DNA of 64,000 nucleotides, from NCBI RefSeq assembly GCF_000764305.2, contig NW_025931820.1, positions 311,521-375,520 on the forward strand. The letters are read 5' to 3'. Shown piece after piece: positions 12,972-24,583 of the stretch. Each line of letters starts with the position of its first letter. The first letter of the stretch is position 1. The notes beneath the pieces were generated by a model. That model ran no database searches, had not been told where the DNA came from, and was given only the letters and a program-made list of their open reading frames with translations. This DNA is from Hyalella azteca. Taxonomy: Eukaryota; Arthropoda; Malacostraca; Amphipoda; Hyalellidae. The translations under genes were made by a program, and so were the position numbers.

Positions 12972-13854
12972 AACATTTTCCTTGGATTAATCAACGTGCA
13001 TATAGTTGCATGGCCTCTTTTCCTTTGTCTCTGTTAGATTGAAATATTAAGCTACCTTAGAGCTTCAAAGAACAAATTCGCTCTAGAATAATTACGGATC
13101 GTATGACTTACGATACAGGCTTGGGTAATGCAGATTCTATTTGTACGAGGCTTCCTCGTATCATGGAAGTACTGGAGTTTCGAGGCATAAGGCACTTTGT
13201 ACACAGTCGGCTATAAATAAGAGACAACAATCACAATGACTATTCTTACTACTGTAACAACTTAGTATTACAGAACTGAAGCAAGCAAAGAACTAAGTCT
13301 CTTATTTCAGCCTTCTGTTCTAAGCCCCCTACATTAATAAAAATGAAGGTTCATAGTAAAATTTCCCGCATTTTTTTCGTAGATGTGAACAATTCGTTTC
13401 AATTTATACAGAATAATGCTGCTCGCGTTGCTTATAACAGCGTTAATAGAAAAAAGGCAGATCTGCTACGTACTGCTTGTGTGTTAATTAAAAGCTGGTC
13501 GGTGCAATGCTCATCTAACATAAGCTCCCTTCAATAACTCATTGCATTTGATGATTAATGGAAAGCCTTTACACGGATGGTTTCTCTTAGCGTCCGCGAA
13601 ATGGATACATCATTGTTCGCAATATAATACAAAATGCAATGAAGAAACTTCCAGATGTGATGACGTGAGCTGAAACGATGATATAATAATATCTGTATCT
13701 GAATAAGGGACGAAATTAGCTCGATGCAGGCTCTATTTCATGTATATTTAATTTGCAATGATCAATATATTTCCCAGTATAGAAATTCAGAGTACGAAGA
13801 TCTATATAGGTAACAGTAACACCTATAGGTTTTGTTTTTAATTTTAACGTAAAA
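12972..13854. other. no clear gene; weak RT-like string
   Basis: A + strand frame at 13343-13537 contains FIQNNAARVAYNSVN, faintly like the IQNxAAR motif near the end of some LINE reverse transcriptases. It is on the opposite strand to the nearby LINE fragment and too short to claim. Confidence 0.3.
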
Positions 13855-14053
13855 TGAATGGGTACACTCTACAACTAGAAGAGTGCATGCTTTTGGAAGA
13901 GTACTTTCTAATCTTGGATGAGTAAACTCTATTGGGTGAGTACACACTTTTGGACGAATACACTACATCGGGTGAGTACACTCTATTGGATGAGAGCACT
14001 CTATTGGATGAGTACACGCATTTGAATGAGTGCACTCCATAGGGTGATAACAC
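13855..14053. repeat. 18-bp degenerate minisatellite
   Basis: About eleven diverged units of GGATGAGTACACTCTATT. Minus-strand open frames (Tyr-Ser-Ser-Asn-Arg-Val) follow from the 18-bp period. Confidence 0.85.
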
Positions 14054-15282
14054 TTAACCTTGCTGTCCCATTTCACCACCACAATCTACCTCAACATGAA
14101 GGCTCGGAGAATCTCAGATTTGTATCTCTGCACTCCAGCTGTCAAAACTGGATTTCTTCCTGTTTCTTGAGGCATAAAACGAGCTATCAGGACTGTTAAC
14201 GTTCCAATCTTTCGCTTCCACAGACAGCTAAGCAGCCGAAGAATTCAAAGACTTCAAATAATTTGGTCAAAATATACGGAGTTTGGAAGATTACTGAGAA
14301 GGATGCAGGAGACAGCTAGACTTTAAACGCTTCAATGTTAGAGCAAGGCGGTCGAGTTACGAGTTCCTTTGTAACGCACGCTGAGGTTTTAAGAACTTTG
14401 CAATCCATTCCAAATGTCGTTTAAATTAAAAGATACTCATATTTTTATTAATAATTTGTAACACCTGATTTAGCCACTGTAAGTACCTTTGAATGTTACG
14501 CATGCTTAATTAGGAGGATTTTAGAACTTATGAAAGCATTCTATTTGTCCTTTGAACATAAAGGATTTAAAAATCAACAGCAGCTGGCATGATTCCGCTG
14601 AACAGTGCATGATTATTCTAAGGTGGGACTGTGATCCCAAATATTGGCTATGTAATTAATTTTGGAATTGTCGTAAATTATTTAAATGAATTTGAATTGT
14701 CGTAAATTTAAAATTTATCGAGAACGACCGCATTTGAAAGAAATTCATTGAAGATAAAATTAAAGCGGCCATATTCTTATCTGTTTGATTTATCTTATTC
14801 TTATCTGTTTTGAAAGGTAAATTTATTAATTTTAACAATATCTATACACACTTATTTGTTGTTTATTTTCAGAATATATGCAGGAAGAGCATCATTGGAA
14901 TGTAAACAATACGAACGATAAAATCTTCACAAACTTCGACATAACTTTCTTCAGTTTCCCACATGCTCGGTATACTACAACCGAACTATTTTGAACCGAT
15001 AATCTATTTCAAATTAATCTGGATCAACCACCTCAATATAATGTAGAAGACGGCTACTTAACGTGAAAAGTGGATGCCAATAAAAGTATGCGACCAAAGC
15101 TCGAAAATATTAATAAAAAACAACTATAGAGCGACATAAAATCTAGAGCGACATTAAATTTAATGACTATTTCGAATGAAAGTAAAATCATATTAGGCAC
15201 AATTTTGAATCTCATTTATCATTCGCGTATATAGCCTTGAAGTGTACAAAATTGCTTCACCCGGCGACCGTGCATTGCTGAA
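14054..15282. other. no gene seen
   Basis: Unique AT-rich sequence. A short direct repeat ATTTGAATTGTCGTAAATT occurs near 14665 and 14690. Confidence 0.6.
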
Positions 15283-15786
15283 GAGCGTCTCAGATAGAGG
15301 CTCGTCTCAGAGGCTCGTCTCAGCGGCTCGTCTCAGCGGCTCGTCTCAGAGGCTCGTCTCAGAGGCTCGTCTCAGAGTCTCGTCTCAGAGTCTCGTCTCA
15401 GAAGCTCGTCTCAGAGTCTCGTCTAAGAGTCTCGTCTCAGAGGCTCGTCTCAGAGGCTAGTCTCAGAGTCTCGTCTCAGAGTCTCGTCTCAGAGTCTTGT
15501 CTCAGAGACTCGTCTCAGAGTCTTGTCTCAGAGGCTTGTCTCAGAGGCTCGTCTCAGAGGCTCGTCTCAGAGTCTCGTCTCAGAGTCTCGTCTCAGAGGC
15601 TCGTCTCAGAGGCTCGTCTCAGAGGCTTGTCTCAGAGGCTCGTCTCAGAGGCTCGTCTCAGAGGCTCGTCTCAGAGTCTCGTCTCAGAGGCTCGTCTCAG
15701 AAGCTCGTCTCAGAGGCTCGTCTCAGAGGCTCGTCTCAGAGGCTCGTCTCAGAAGCCCGTCTCCGAAGCTCGTCTCAGAGGCTCAC
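15283..15786. repeat. 13-bp minisatellite, about 38 copies
   Basis: Units of GAGGCTCGTCTCA with G/T and C/T variants. Because 13 = 3x4+1, three units make 39 bp and every frame reads the same 13-residue peptide in rotated phase (SSQRLVSEARLRG). That explains the three overlapping open frames here. No promoter or intron evidence supports translation. Confidence 0.95.
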
Positions 15787-16697
15787 AGACTTCGATCTAG
15801 TCAGTAGGACGAGAGGTTCAAGAGCCAGCCTGACGCGTATATCTTCTAAGAAGTATTACTTAAAATATCGCTGAGAGCCTCTTAGGCTTCGTAGCATTTA
15901 CATTCATGAATACGATGTCTGCAGGAGTCTGCATAATTCATCTTCTCAAGGCCAGAGAAAGGCTTGGTCGACACACGCTCACAATTTGCCAACCTATTCT
16001 AGAGTATATTGTGCAAAAAATATTTTCATTGAGGTGCTTTAAAGGTCTCTGAACGACAAGACATCCAGTCGTAAACATCTATTAATTTATTTCACTTGGT
16101 ATAGAAATATTTTGAGGAATTTTAACTTGTTAATAATTAATCAAAAAGTACATTTAAACGGAGGCTTTTTTCATCTCGAATTGCATTGGTACCGTAAAAG
16201 AAGAAATTAAAAGGATTATTGCAAAAATTTTAATCCAAATAATACAGAACAACTGAGATGGATTAAAAGACTATTCGTGACTGAAGAAAAACTTATATAC
16301 AAAAAGAACGAAATTTAAGGTAGAAAATTTAATGGGAATATCATTGAATCATTTAAGATGAGTTCGGCAAACATTGAAGCATGGGATCGATTCATGACGC
16401 TGGACGTCTTGCGTGCGCCAACACTTCATTAACTGCAGAATAAACAAACTTCGCTCAATGGAAAGAGATGCCCTGAATAGGATATGTATGTATACCTAAA
16501 CATACTCAAGTTCTGTGTATGGACATTTATTATAGATTTTTAGATTTACTGCGTCAACTTAGCGCTTCCACCGAGATACTCTATTTCTTTGTATTGACCT
16601 GAATTTATACGTAATTACTACATCAACTCAACACATCCGCTAGGCAAAATATACAATCCGTTGTTATAAACTGAAGCGAAACTTTGCGAAAACATCG
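15787..16697. other. no gene seen
   Basis: Unique AT-rich sequence between the 13-bp array and the dispersed repeat. Confidence 0.6.
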
Positions 16698-17181
16698 GGC
16701 ATTTTTACAACATTTCTCTTCAATTTCACTTCTTGTTGTTTGTTTGTCTGCTACAAATCTTATAATCGATATTTAACACACTTCTACCTGTTGAATCGAT
16801 CCGAAATTTTCCACACTTGCATAAAGTCAGAGACAATGCATGAATCAATTGACAGAATATAAAACTTTATAAATTAATTTTTTTTAATTTGAAAAAATTG
16901 AAAAATTAATTTTGTCTTCTACAACTCTTATAATCGATTTTAAACACACGTCTACCTGTCCAATCGATCAGAAATTATCCACACTTGCTTAAAGTCAGAG
17001 ACAATGCATGAATTTGTTGACAGAATTAATAATTTAGAATATTTTCTAATTTTAAAAATTAAATTTACATATTAATTTTTGTAATAAATGATAATAAAAT
17101 TAGAAATTCGTTGTACATGTGTATCATCGGAGACACTGGATTCTTTTAGAAGTGTTGTCTTTAAAAAGTAATTTTTAAACG
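16698..17181 (+). mobile_element. dispersed repeat family, copy 1
   Basis: About 480 bp that recurs in inverted orientation at 39462-40006. Shared landmarks in order: GCATTTTTACAA, TTTCACTTCTTG, GTTTGTTTGTCTG, CTGCTACAAATCTTATAATC, a block with AAAGTCAGAGACAATGCATG, an AT-rich spacer, a second copy of that block, then GGAGACACTGGATTCTTTTA and AATTTTTAAACG. The roughly 110-bp block is present twice (16748-16858 and 16917-17027). No open frame is kept, so it is a non-autonomous element or the tail of a longer one. Confidence 0.75.
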
Positions 17182-17692
17182 CATATTATTGAGTATCATC
17201 TTTAATGTGGGTGTTAATGTCTGAATACTTATTGAACGGTGTTTTACATCTATAAAGGTGTTCCTCAAAGAATGGTCTACCGTACCTATCAAGTACTTTA
17301 AATTTAGGAATATTTTATTTATTTTGATTAATACTCAGAATGAATTTGAAAATGTTAAATTCCCTAAATTTTCAGAAATATTGCTGAGGGACAACCACGC
17401 CCCCATACAAAGTTCTGGGTAAGGACATAAGGTATATTTAAATTTCATGGAGAACCCGCACCCACGACATAGGACTATAAACTAAATGCATACAGGTTTG
17501 CGAGTACAGACATTATGCAGACATTAATTACAGACATTTATAGACTTTACAAAGTGTGGTAGGTCAGGCAAAGGTAGGCTGCCTACTAACAATCCGGTGC
17601 TTCCCGAGTAAACTACCTACGCATACTTTTTCTCTTCAGTCTCAGTTAGAGAGGTGCGGCGGCTGAAGAAAACTAATAGCGCGGCAATGGCT

Positions 17693-17722
17693 CATGGTTG
17701 AATTAATATTAATTCAACCATG
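17693..17722. repeat. perfect 30-bp palindrome between direct repeats
   Basis: CATGGTTGAATTAAT followed by its exact inverse. The 10-bp sequence GGCAATGGCT lies on both sides (17683-17692 and 17722-17731). Confidence 0.95.
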
Positions 17723-17733
17723 GCAATGGCTGG

Positions 17734-17760
17734 CATTTTACTAACAGTGTTAGTAAAATG
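17734..17760. repeat. perfect hairpin next to the palindrome
   Basis: CATTTTACTAAC, loop AGT, GTTAGTAAAATG: a second perfect inverted repeat 11 bp after the first. Confidence 0.95.
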
Positions 17761-20700
17761 AGAGTTCCATTTTAGATGAAGGATGATAGGTCATATCCTA
17801 CATCTGAATTACTAGGTTTTTATATTATCTTGAAATTAGGAAAATGTTAATATGCAGAGATCATAAAATAAACAATGCTTATCTAATCGATTTCTAATTG
17901 TCTATTATCTGAATAAACAACTTTCATTTCTTAATGAGCATTTCTACTCACATTTGTGTAAAACGTCACTAATGAACTCCCACAGATCTACTTCATTCAC
18001 AATACTGTATATGTTACCGGTTATACACGTTTCTATTCCTCCACTGTTTACCTTTTCACTAGCCAATGACCATTCCATTGTATATTGCCATGACGGGTAA
18101 ACTTTACTTGAATTAAGTTGATAGCACCTCACTCGCTCTCTCTTAGATGATGCAGAATTACTTGCCATGCGATCTACCAACTTCCCGGCCAAAGTTTAAT
18201 TGGAACGATGAGGCGCCTCGGGGGATTCGCTTCGTAACTTTAATTCAGGCAAGGCAGAAGTAGTAACTTTCTTCACCTGCAGTCAACCTTCTTGCATTTG
18301 AATCTGAGAACAGGAGGTGGTGAAATGAAATGTTGACTGGGGAATACTTCTATTTGGAAAATATTTGAAGTATAAAGAGATTTTTCTGGACTATAAAGTT
18401 CAGAAAAATTCAATTACTGGAATGTAAAGCAAGAATTGCGAAAGATATTTGTAAACAAGTATCATTCATCTTCACCATCTAAAAATCAATTTCTCGACCA
18501 TATGAAGGAAAACTGATTTTAAAAGATTTCGAAACCTCAAGTTAAAATTCAATCGAGTATTGAAGTGAAAATTCATTCACACTCCAGTGTTAAGAAAACT
18601 ATATTTCATTCGGATCCGAAAATCAATCAAGGGTTTTCGATCCTGATAAATTACCACCTCAAAAGATTCGTTTTCTGATTACGCATCGATTTTTTCTGCA
18701 GATTTGCACTTGTTTCAAGATACCAATGAGTTTTCATATCATAAGATACGATTTCTTATCATAAACCAATTTTTTCCATTATTTTCAATCTTTCTAGATG
18801 CTGATAAGTTTTCCACAATGCCAAGTTGTCGGCGACTGCTGAGTGAGATGAATAAGTTTGCACGGACACGCATTCTTGCGCTCTAATTAGCAGCGGTGAC
18901 AAATGTCCCGTCTCAGGAGGAACGTCCACCATCTTCAGAAATATCCTTAAGTAATGTGAATGCGTAATATGTAGAAATGTAATAAGCGCCCGTAATTTAC
19001 CAACCTGTTCTTATGATCCGACCTTCTTGAACGACAAACTTATTCTACGTTGTAACGTACCTTTTGAATAAATTCACTCTGAATCTGTCCACTGCCCAGT
19101 GAGCACTTGGTATCATTTCCTTCCTCAGTCATGAGGTCGCAGTCGCCCCAGCACGCTTAAACTAGCATTCCATTATAATATGGGTCAGCCAGAATTTTCA
19201 TCATGTGCATGTGTCGTACAAACTGTCCGCAAAGTTGTTCCGCAAAAACGACTTGGCTTCGTTAGTTTAATTGGATGATCATAGTCAATGACCGTGAGTT
19301 AATTGCACAACACAGTGTGGCGGTTGAATAAACGATCCATATACATGATGACGGGATATACCAAATGAAATCAGAATAAGATGTGCCAGTGCGTTCTGTT
19401 TGTGCGTCCTTATTCATGAAATTTACGCAAAAATTATCGTTTAAGATAAGAGAAAATTATTGCATTTAAATTGATCAATTAGAACAATTACGCAAAACAA
19501 CAGTGCTCCAATTAATTATTATCAATTATTATTAGTTAAAGAGTTAAACGTAGATCAATATTTAAATAAGAGTACATAAATAAACCCATGTTAAAACGTT
19601 GAAGTAAAAAACGATGAAAATTGAAGTAAAACGTTGAAATACAACGGTGAAAACTGAGGAACAATAACCTACATTGTAGAACAATACAGGTCGCTGACAG
19701 GCAACAGCCATTTATCTTCCATGAATCGATGTCAAAGATGACCACCGGAACAATACGAGCAATAGCAATCTTTTTAATTCCAAAGGGAAACATGAATTTT
19801 TTAATATTGTTCCATGCTGAGTCGATTAAAAGACTCGTAATCAAAGAAAGTGGTGGCTTGTAAAAACACGAGCAGAATGTAAAAGCTCGTTTTAATGACA
19901 TTACGAGACTCGCTGAGTATCAAAGAGTTGCGAGCGTCATGTGGGCATTGAAAAAAACTTGCCGCACAACACAATATTATTCCACAACAAAGCTTAGATG
20001 CTCTCGGCGCATCCAATTCATATTTGATGTATCCCAGGTACCGAATGAATATTGGTTTCTTTACATAAATCAATTATGGACGCGTTGATAAATGTTTGAT
20101 TTTTCATCCGATGGTTTGCATATTGAGCGAGGCATGGTTTTGTGCTTCAATGCACGCCAGGCACATCATTGCTCTGAAGTGATATTTCTTGCAATTCAAT
20201 CGTTAAAGTGTATGATATGAACATTGCATACATTTAGATAATTCCTTCAAGCATGAAATGCGCTGCTAGGCTATGTGTTATATGTTATTATAATAGTATT
20301 TATATAATTCAATACAAGGCACAAATTAATTATTTGTCCAAATTATATTTAGGCCATTATTCAGGAAATATTATATGAATAAAATTTGACATAATCACTT
20401 TTTCCAAAGGTTTATTGCCTTTAACTCAATAGCAAAATTACATCATTTGGGTTCAAATCAATGTCACGCGGCGAACATCTTCTTTGTTAAAAAAAACAGA
20501 CGAAATTCAATTGCCGCAGGTTTCAATTTCCGTATCCGTGATAAGAAATCTAACGGACATCGGTATTATAAATCAAAATGATACCTTGTAAAGTGAGCGC
20601 AAGACGCCGCCATGTTGTTGGCCAAAGGATAATTTACATCGAAAGTTGGTTGGGGCACCACTTTTATAACTTAAATGTTATTTTGAATCATCACCACATA

Positions 20701-21539
20701 AAAAATGTTGCTATTCAAGAAATGACTTAATAAATATATAGGTCTATATTTTTAATATAAGTTCCATTAAATTTTGAAAAAATGTGGAAAATTTGTGAAA
20801 ACTGTCAGCAAACTCTACTGATTTTTGATGAAAACAGTTGCATTCATAATACGAGTATACAAAGGGTAGCGATAATAAATTGCTAACTTTTTATGAAAAT
20901 TTTGATGCTAGGACTTGATGATTTTTGTGAGATCTATTAACCTAGAAATCATTAAACTCGGAACAGGTAGGGCTTGATTTGGAAAACTGTACAATAAAAT
21001 CCGTTAGCACGGGATATAGTTTTGCATTTGTTTGATTTTCTGAGAGCATTACGAGTTGAATTACAAATAATACATTAATTTTATGAAAATTGTGTATGAG
21101 TAATGGCAAAACGTGATAAATAAACATGCTATTTTTTCTCATTTTACGATACTTCGCACACTATTCTCATGAAGTTAATTTATTGTTCGTAATTCGACTT
21201 GTAACAAGTTAATGCATTGTTTGTAATTCAACTAATTCACGCTTGCTATTCGCTACCTGAAAACCGCACACTCTCTTTGCATTCCCTCGCATTCAGCCAA
21301 TTTTTTTTAAATTATAAAGGCCTCCCACACTCACCATTCCAACAAAAAAAAAGAATTGATTTTGAAGATAAATTACTCGGCTACCTTTTCATACATAAGC
21401 ATGGAGAAGGTCGTTCATATATTGATGTTAATTAATAAATAGTTATTTTGCAAATATCAGCGGCTTTCATTAATGTTAGAAGATTGATGTTCCGGCTTAC
21501 CTCCTCGGAAGAAACATGCGATTAACATTAAAAACATGT

Positions 21540-21750
21540 TTGGGACTAAGAATACTTAATTACTTATTAATAAGACTAAGAATTCTTAATTACTTCGCAA
21601 TTAGAATACCTAATCCCAAAAGTTCATATTGAAGTATGAGAGCTGCATGAGGTTTTGGTATGATTTGTGAGGCCTGTAAGTCCACTTGCAGGTTCAGAAC
21701 TTGGAAGCGATCCTGTTAGTGCATCAAACGCCTGTTAGTGCATCAAAGAG
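21540..21750. repeat. two short direct duplications
   Basis: GACTAAGAATACTTAATTAC recurs about 30 bp later with one change (21543 and 21573 regions). CCTGTTAGTGCATCAAA is repeated in tandem at about 21712-21747. Confidence 0.75.
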
Positions 21751-22768
21751 CCTGCGCGGTGAAGATAAGCGTTCTCCCTCATGGCCTCTATGGCGTACAC
21801 CGCTAATTTCTTCCTGGAGCGTAAAAGCAAACCTTAATGCGACTTCCACTTTAGCGTCTTAATCATTAATCCTTTAAAACTAAACCGATGTTGTGTGCGG
21901 CTGTTAGCTAGAGGCTGGCCCATGACATTAGGCCCACTATTAAATCATGTTGCTTGCGGCCATAGACGCATTACCTGTTGTATTTCAGTAGTAACATTCT
22001 TTATGAAGCTCTAGTTTGTATGGTACGCTGCTATTGATAATTTAGAATCGACTGCTAGCCTTCAAGCATAGGTTAACATAAATTCAATCGGTGGTGCACT
22101 TGGAATGAATTATTTATAAAAACCGTTATGATACAGCTAAAATTTAATTACGTAGCTATTTTGACCGAAAAATACATGTATCAATATTTCTGCTAAATGA
22201 CGTTATCAAAACATTCTGTAAATATCGTTATAATAAAATAATTGTACTAGGTTTGTTGATTCGTGAACAAGAAACTCAAATTTTCATTTCAGCTTTGTCT
22301 CAAGTATAGTATAAGCTTTTGATTAATTTCAAAATATTTCAACACTGGTTATCACGCCGATCGATGCCTTATTTGAATGACATATAAATTTATAATTAGT
22401 AGCTCAAACCTACGACAGTTTTTGTGCTATTTCGCAAAAAGTGAGAACGATAAATAAATTTAATCTCAAAATAATAAATTTGACTACTAAATAAGAAATA
22501 CAGATAATTTTATAAACTTGCAATCAACGGCTTATTATTTGTATGAGAACGTTTACTAACCATGACATTTTACCTTATACTATAGTCATTGTCATGCAAT
22601 TTTGAATTTAAATTATACTTCATTATCCGGCGCATTTGATTCTCAACTAATAGATCCGACGAACGATTGGTTAACTATTGCAGGTTAGAATTGTTATCAT
22701 TGAACCGAGGTTAGCATTGGTTCTCCACAACAGGATCTGGCCTATTATAATTGCTCTATCACAGATCG

Positions 22769-22909
22769 TAGGGTCTCTAATGCAATAGGTTCTCTCTAAT
22801 CCAATAGGTTCTCGCTAATGCAATAGGTTCTCTCTAATCCAATAGGTTCTCTCTAATCTAGTAGGTTCTCTGCAATCCAAGGGTTTCATAGGTTCTCTCT
22901 AATCCAATA
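22769..22909. repeat. 19-bp minisatellite
   Basis: About seven copies of AATAGGTTCTCTCTAATCC (AGGTT at 22787, 22806, 22825, 22844, 22863), with TGCAA in place of TCCAA in some units. Confidence 0.9.
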
Positions 22910-24230
22910 TCCAGAGCATCATTGGATCTCCACTATTATATCTAGTAAATATTTTAAAGCTAGAAAATTGATCGATTTGCTCATATCATTGCATTAATTA
23001 CAATTTTCTGTCATGTGATTATTTAATATTTGTTCATTCAGTAATAGTATTGGCTCCATCACGAAAAGGCATAATTCAATTTAAATATTAGATTATTATT
23101 GAATATTTATTACTTTACTAAACTTGAGTTGATTAAATGAGCCAGATTTTTTCTCCGCGTAGTTTTATGCGAATTTCGTCTCTTAAAAACGACGGAATTA
23201 AACGCATTTAACGTTCCGTAACGTTCATATATTATTCAATGTGTTTGGAACATCTTGAGGTAAATTTCAAAATCATTTCCTGCAAGCAGTTCTCAAGCAA
23301 TTTTTAGAGAAACTTCATTTTCTGAGTGTTACTTGCAGGAGCCCATCCAATTTAATGGAAACGTGTCGAGGAATTGGAAATTTCGCACCCGAAATTCGTC
23401 GAGGAATTGGAAAATTTCGCAGCCGTAAGTTGTTGCTCTAGTCGATCGTGGCTGACTTTTATAGCATCTGAGATCTCATGTAGCACGGAGGCCTAGACGA
23501 CGTATAATTGGCATGCATTCAAATATCTGCGAAAAATTACTGTAAAGAATTGCTTCGCTATAAAGGCGCCGTATGTTTTTTAAATGTGAATCGGCGCGTA
23601 AGCTTTGAACAATCGAAATGAAAGAACATAAGGAGGCACTTCAAAGTTTATTGCTCTGTGTTTGAGGTGCAGCATATCTCTTTGGTACAGTATGGGAGTC
23701 TTTGAAAGTTGTTGTAGAGTATGGAGACGCACGAGTCGTATATTTTGATAAGCGCTGGTGTGCAAACATTGTGCCAAAACTCCCTACATGCTCTTAAAAA
23801 ATACAGCGAAGTAATGTTGGTGAGAATGACTCGATGCACAAGCCTCTTATGAGCGCATAAGCGAGGAAATTTAGCAGACGTGTGCTGAGGAAAGACATGA
23901 TTTTCAAAATTAAATTACACTTATTTTCTTCAAGGATTATTCAACAACTTGAAAGCAAAGAAAATTTTACAAAAAATCCTTTTGTCTTGATTTATGAAAA
24001 ACGTTTCAAAGTCCAGCTTTGTCAGTTAGAACACCCTATAATACAGTTACCATCTACTATTGGCACAATTTGAATTGAAGATATACCATTTCGATCCAAA
24101 TTCAAGGATTCTTTTTCGAACAGATATCTTCCCTCAAATGGCGGAATAAGTGATGTTTCTCTTGAGTCTTGAGAGAAAATTTACGAATATATGTAAATGA
24201 AATTAATAAAAATGTAATGCATGAAAATTA
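22910..24230. other. no gene seen
   Basis: AT-rich, with only the 33-bp duplication at 23365. Overlapping minus frames near 23580-23839 are short and unrecognised. Confidence 0.6.
23365..23428. repeat. 33-bp tandem duplication
   Basis: GTCGAGGAATTGGAAATTTC, GCACCCGAAATTC and then the same start again at 23398. Confidence 0.85.
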
Positions 24231-24286
24231 ATTAGAAATTTAAAAGCTAAGAAAACACCTCAAAAATTTAGCATATCTCCATTGAA

Positions 24287-24315
24287 GACGTTTCGGAGAC
24301 CAGCTCCATCGTCAG
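24287..24315 (-). ncRNA. hammerhead-ribozyme-like core, left arm
   Basis: Minus strand: CTGACGA (24315-24309), stem-loop II with GGAG pairing CTCC, then GAAACGTC (24294-24287). The predicted cleavage site would follow GTC. The bases just after it (TTC) can pair with GAA just before CTGACGA to form helix I. The base after CTGACGA is T, opposite C at the foot of helix II, a mismatch that may reduce activity. The very short helix III (ACGT, self-complementary) would need dimerisation, as reported for Penelope-type hammerheads. Confidence 0.5.
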
Positions 24316-24384
24316 TTCGACAAATCTAGAACAACTGGTGGTCTCCGTACGATAAATCTTTATCTGTGTTCTAGATTTATCGAA

Positions 24385-24413
24385 CTGACGATGGAGCTGG
24401 TCTCCGAAACGTT
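24385..24413 (+). ncRNA. hammerhead-ribozyme-like core, right arm
   Basis: Same core on the + strand: CTGACGA at 24385-24391, helix II, then GAAACGTT at 24406-24413. The cleavage-site residue is T instead of C, still allowed by the NUH rule but usually slower. Confidence 0.4.
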
Positions 24414-24533
24414 TTCAATAGAGATATGCTAAATTTTTGTGGTGTTTTCTTAGCTTTTAAATTTCTAGTGAATCTGCGATTAAAGCAATCTAGTGACTAT
24501 TTTACATGAAAATTAATTTGCGAAAACCACTCT

Positions 24534-24583
24534 CCACTGAACCACTCTCCACTGTACCTTCTCCAAAACCACTCTCCACTGAA
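24534..24583. repeat. three copies of a 14-bp motif
   Basis: ACCACTCTCCACTG occurs three times, the first two in near tandem. GAAGGTAC and GTACCTTC flank the third copy in inverted orientation. Confidence 0.8.

Larger units (their letters stand above)
17182..22768. other. no supported gene (palindromes and short duplications noted separately)
   Basis: Minus-strand frames at 19536-19901 (121 codons) and 19801-20073 are AT-driven, overlap each other and have no signature. Other frames are below 85 codons. No RNA gene found. Confidence 0.5.
24231..24468. mobile_element. foldback element: inverted repeat with Penelope-type hammerhead cores
   Basis: Two arms of 103 bp (24231-24333 and 24366-24468) are inverted copies with few mismatches, separated by 32 bp. 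Each arm carries, pointing outward, CTGACGA, then a GGAG/CTCC stem with a CTGGT loop, then GAAACGT: on the minus strand in the left arm and on the + strand in the right arm. Penelope-like retroelements are known to carry minimal hammerhead ribozymes in their terminal repeats with this layout (CTGANGA, helix II, GAAAC-GT-H). No Penelope reverse transcriptase is present nearby, so this looks like a joined pair of terminal repeats or a derived non-autonomous unit. Confidence 0.7.

Noticed and set aside
13343..13537. LINE reverse-transcriptase fragment on + strand (IQNNAAR-like string)
   Set aside because: Only one short motif-like match without neighbours of the family; kept as a remark only.
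15283..15786. Could any of the arrays be CRISPR?
   Set aside because: Units are contiguous tandem copies without unique spacers, no cas genes are present, and the DNA is eukaryotic.
15242..15874. Possible Arg/Ser-rich repeat protein
   Set aside because: All three frames carry the same peptide because of the 13-bp period; no start context, intron or non-repeat domain supports a gene.
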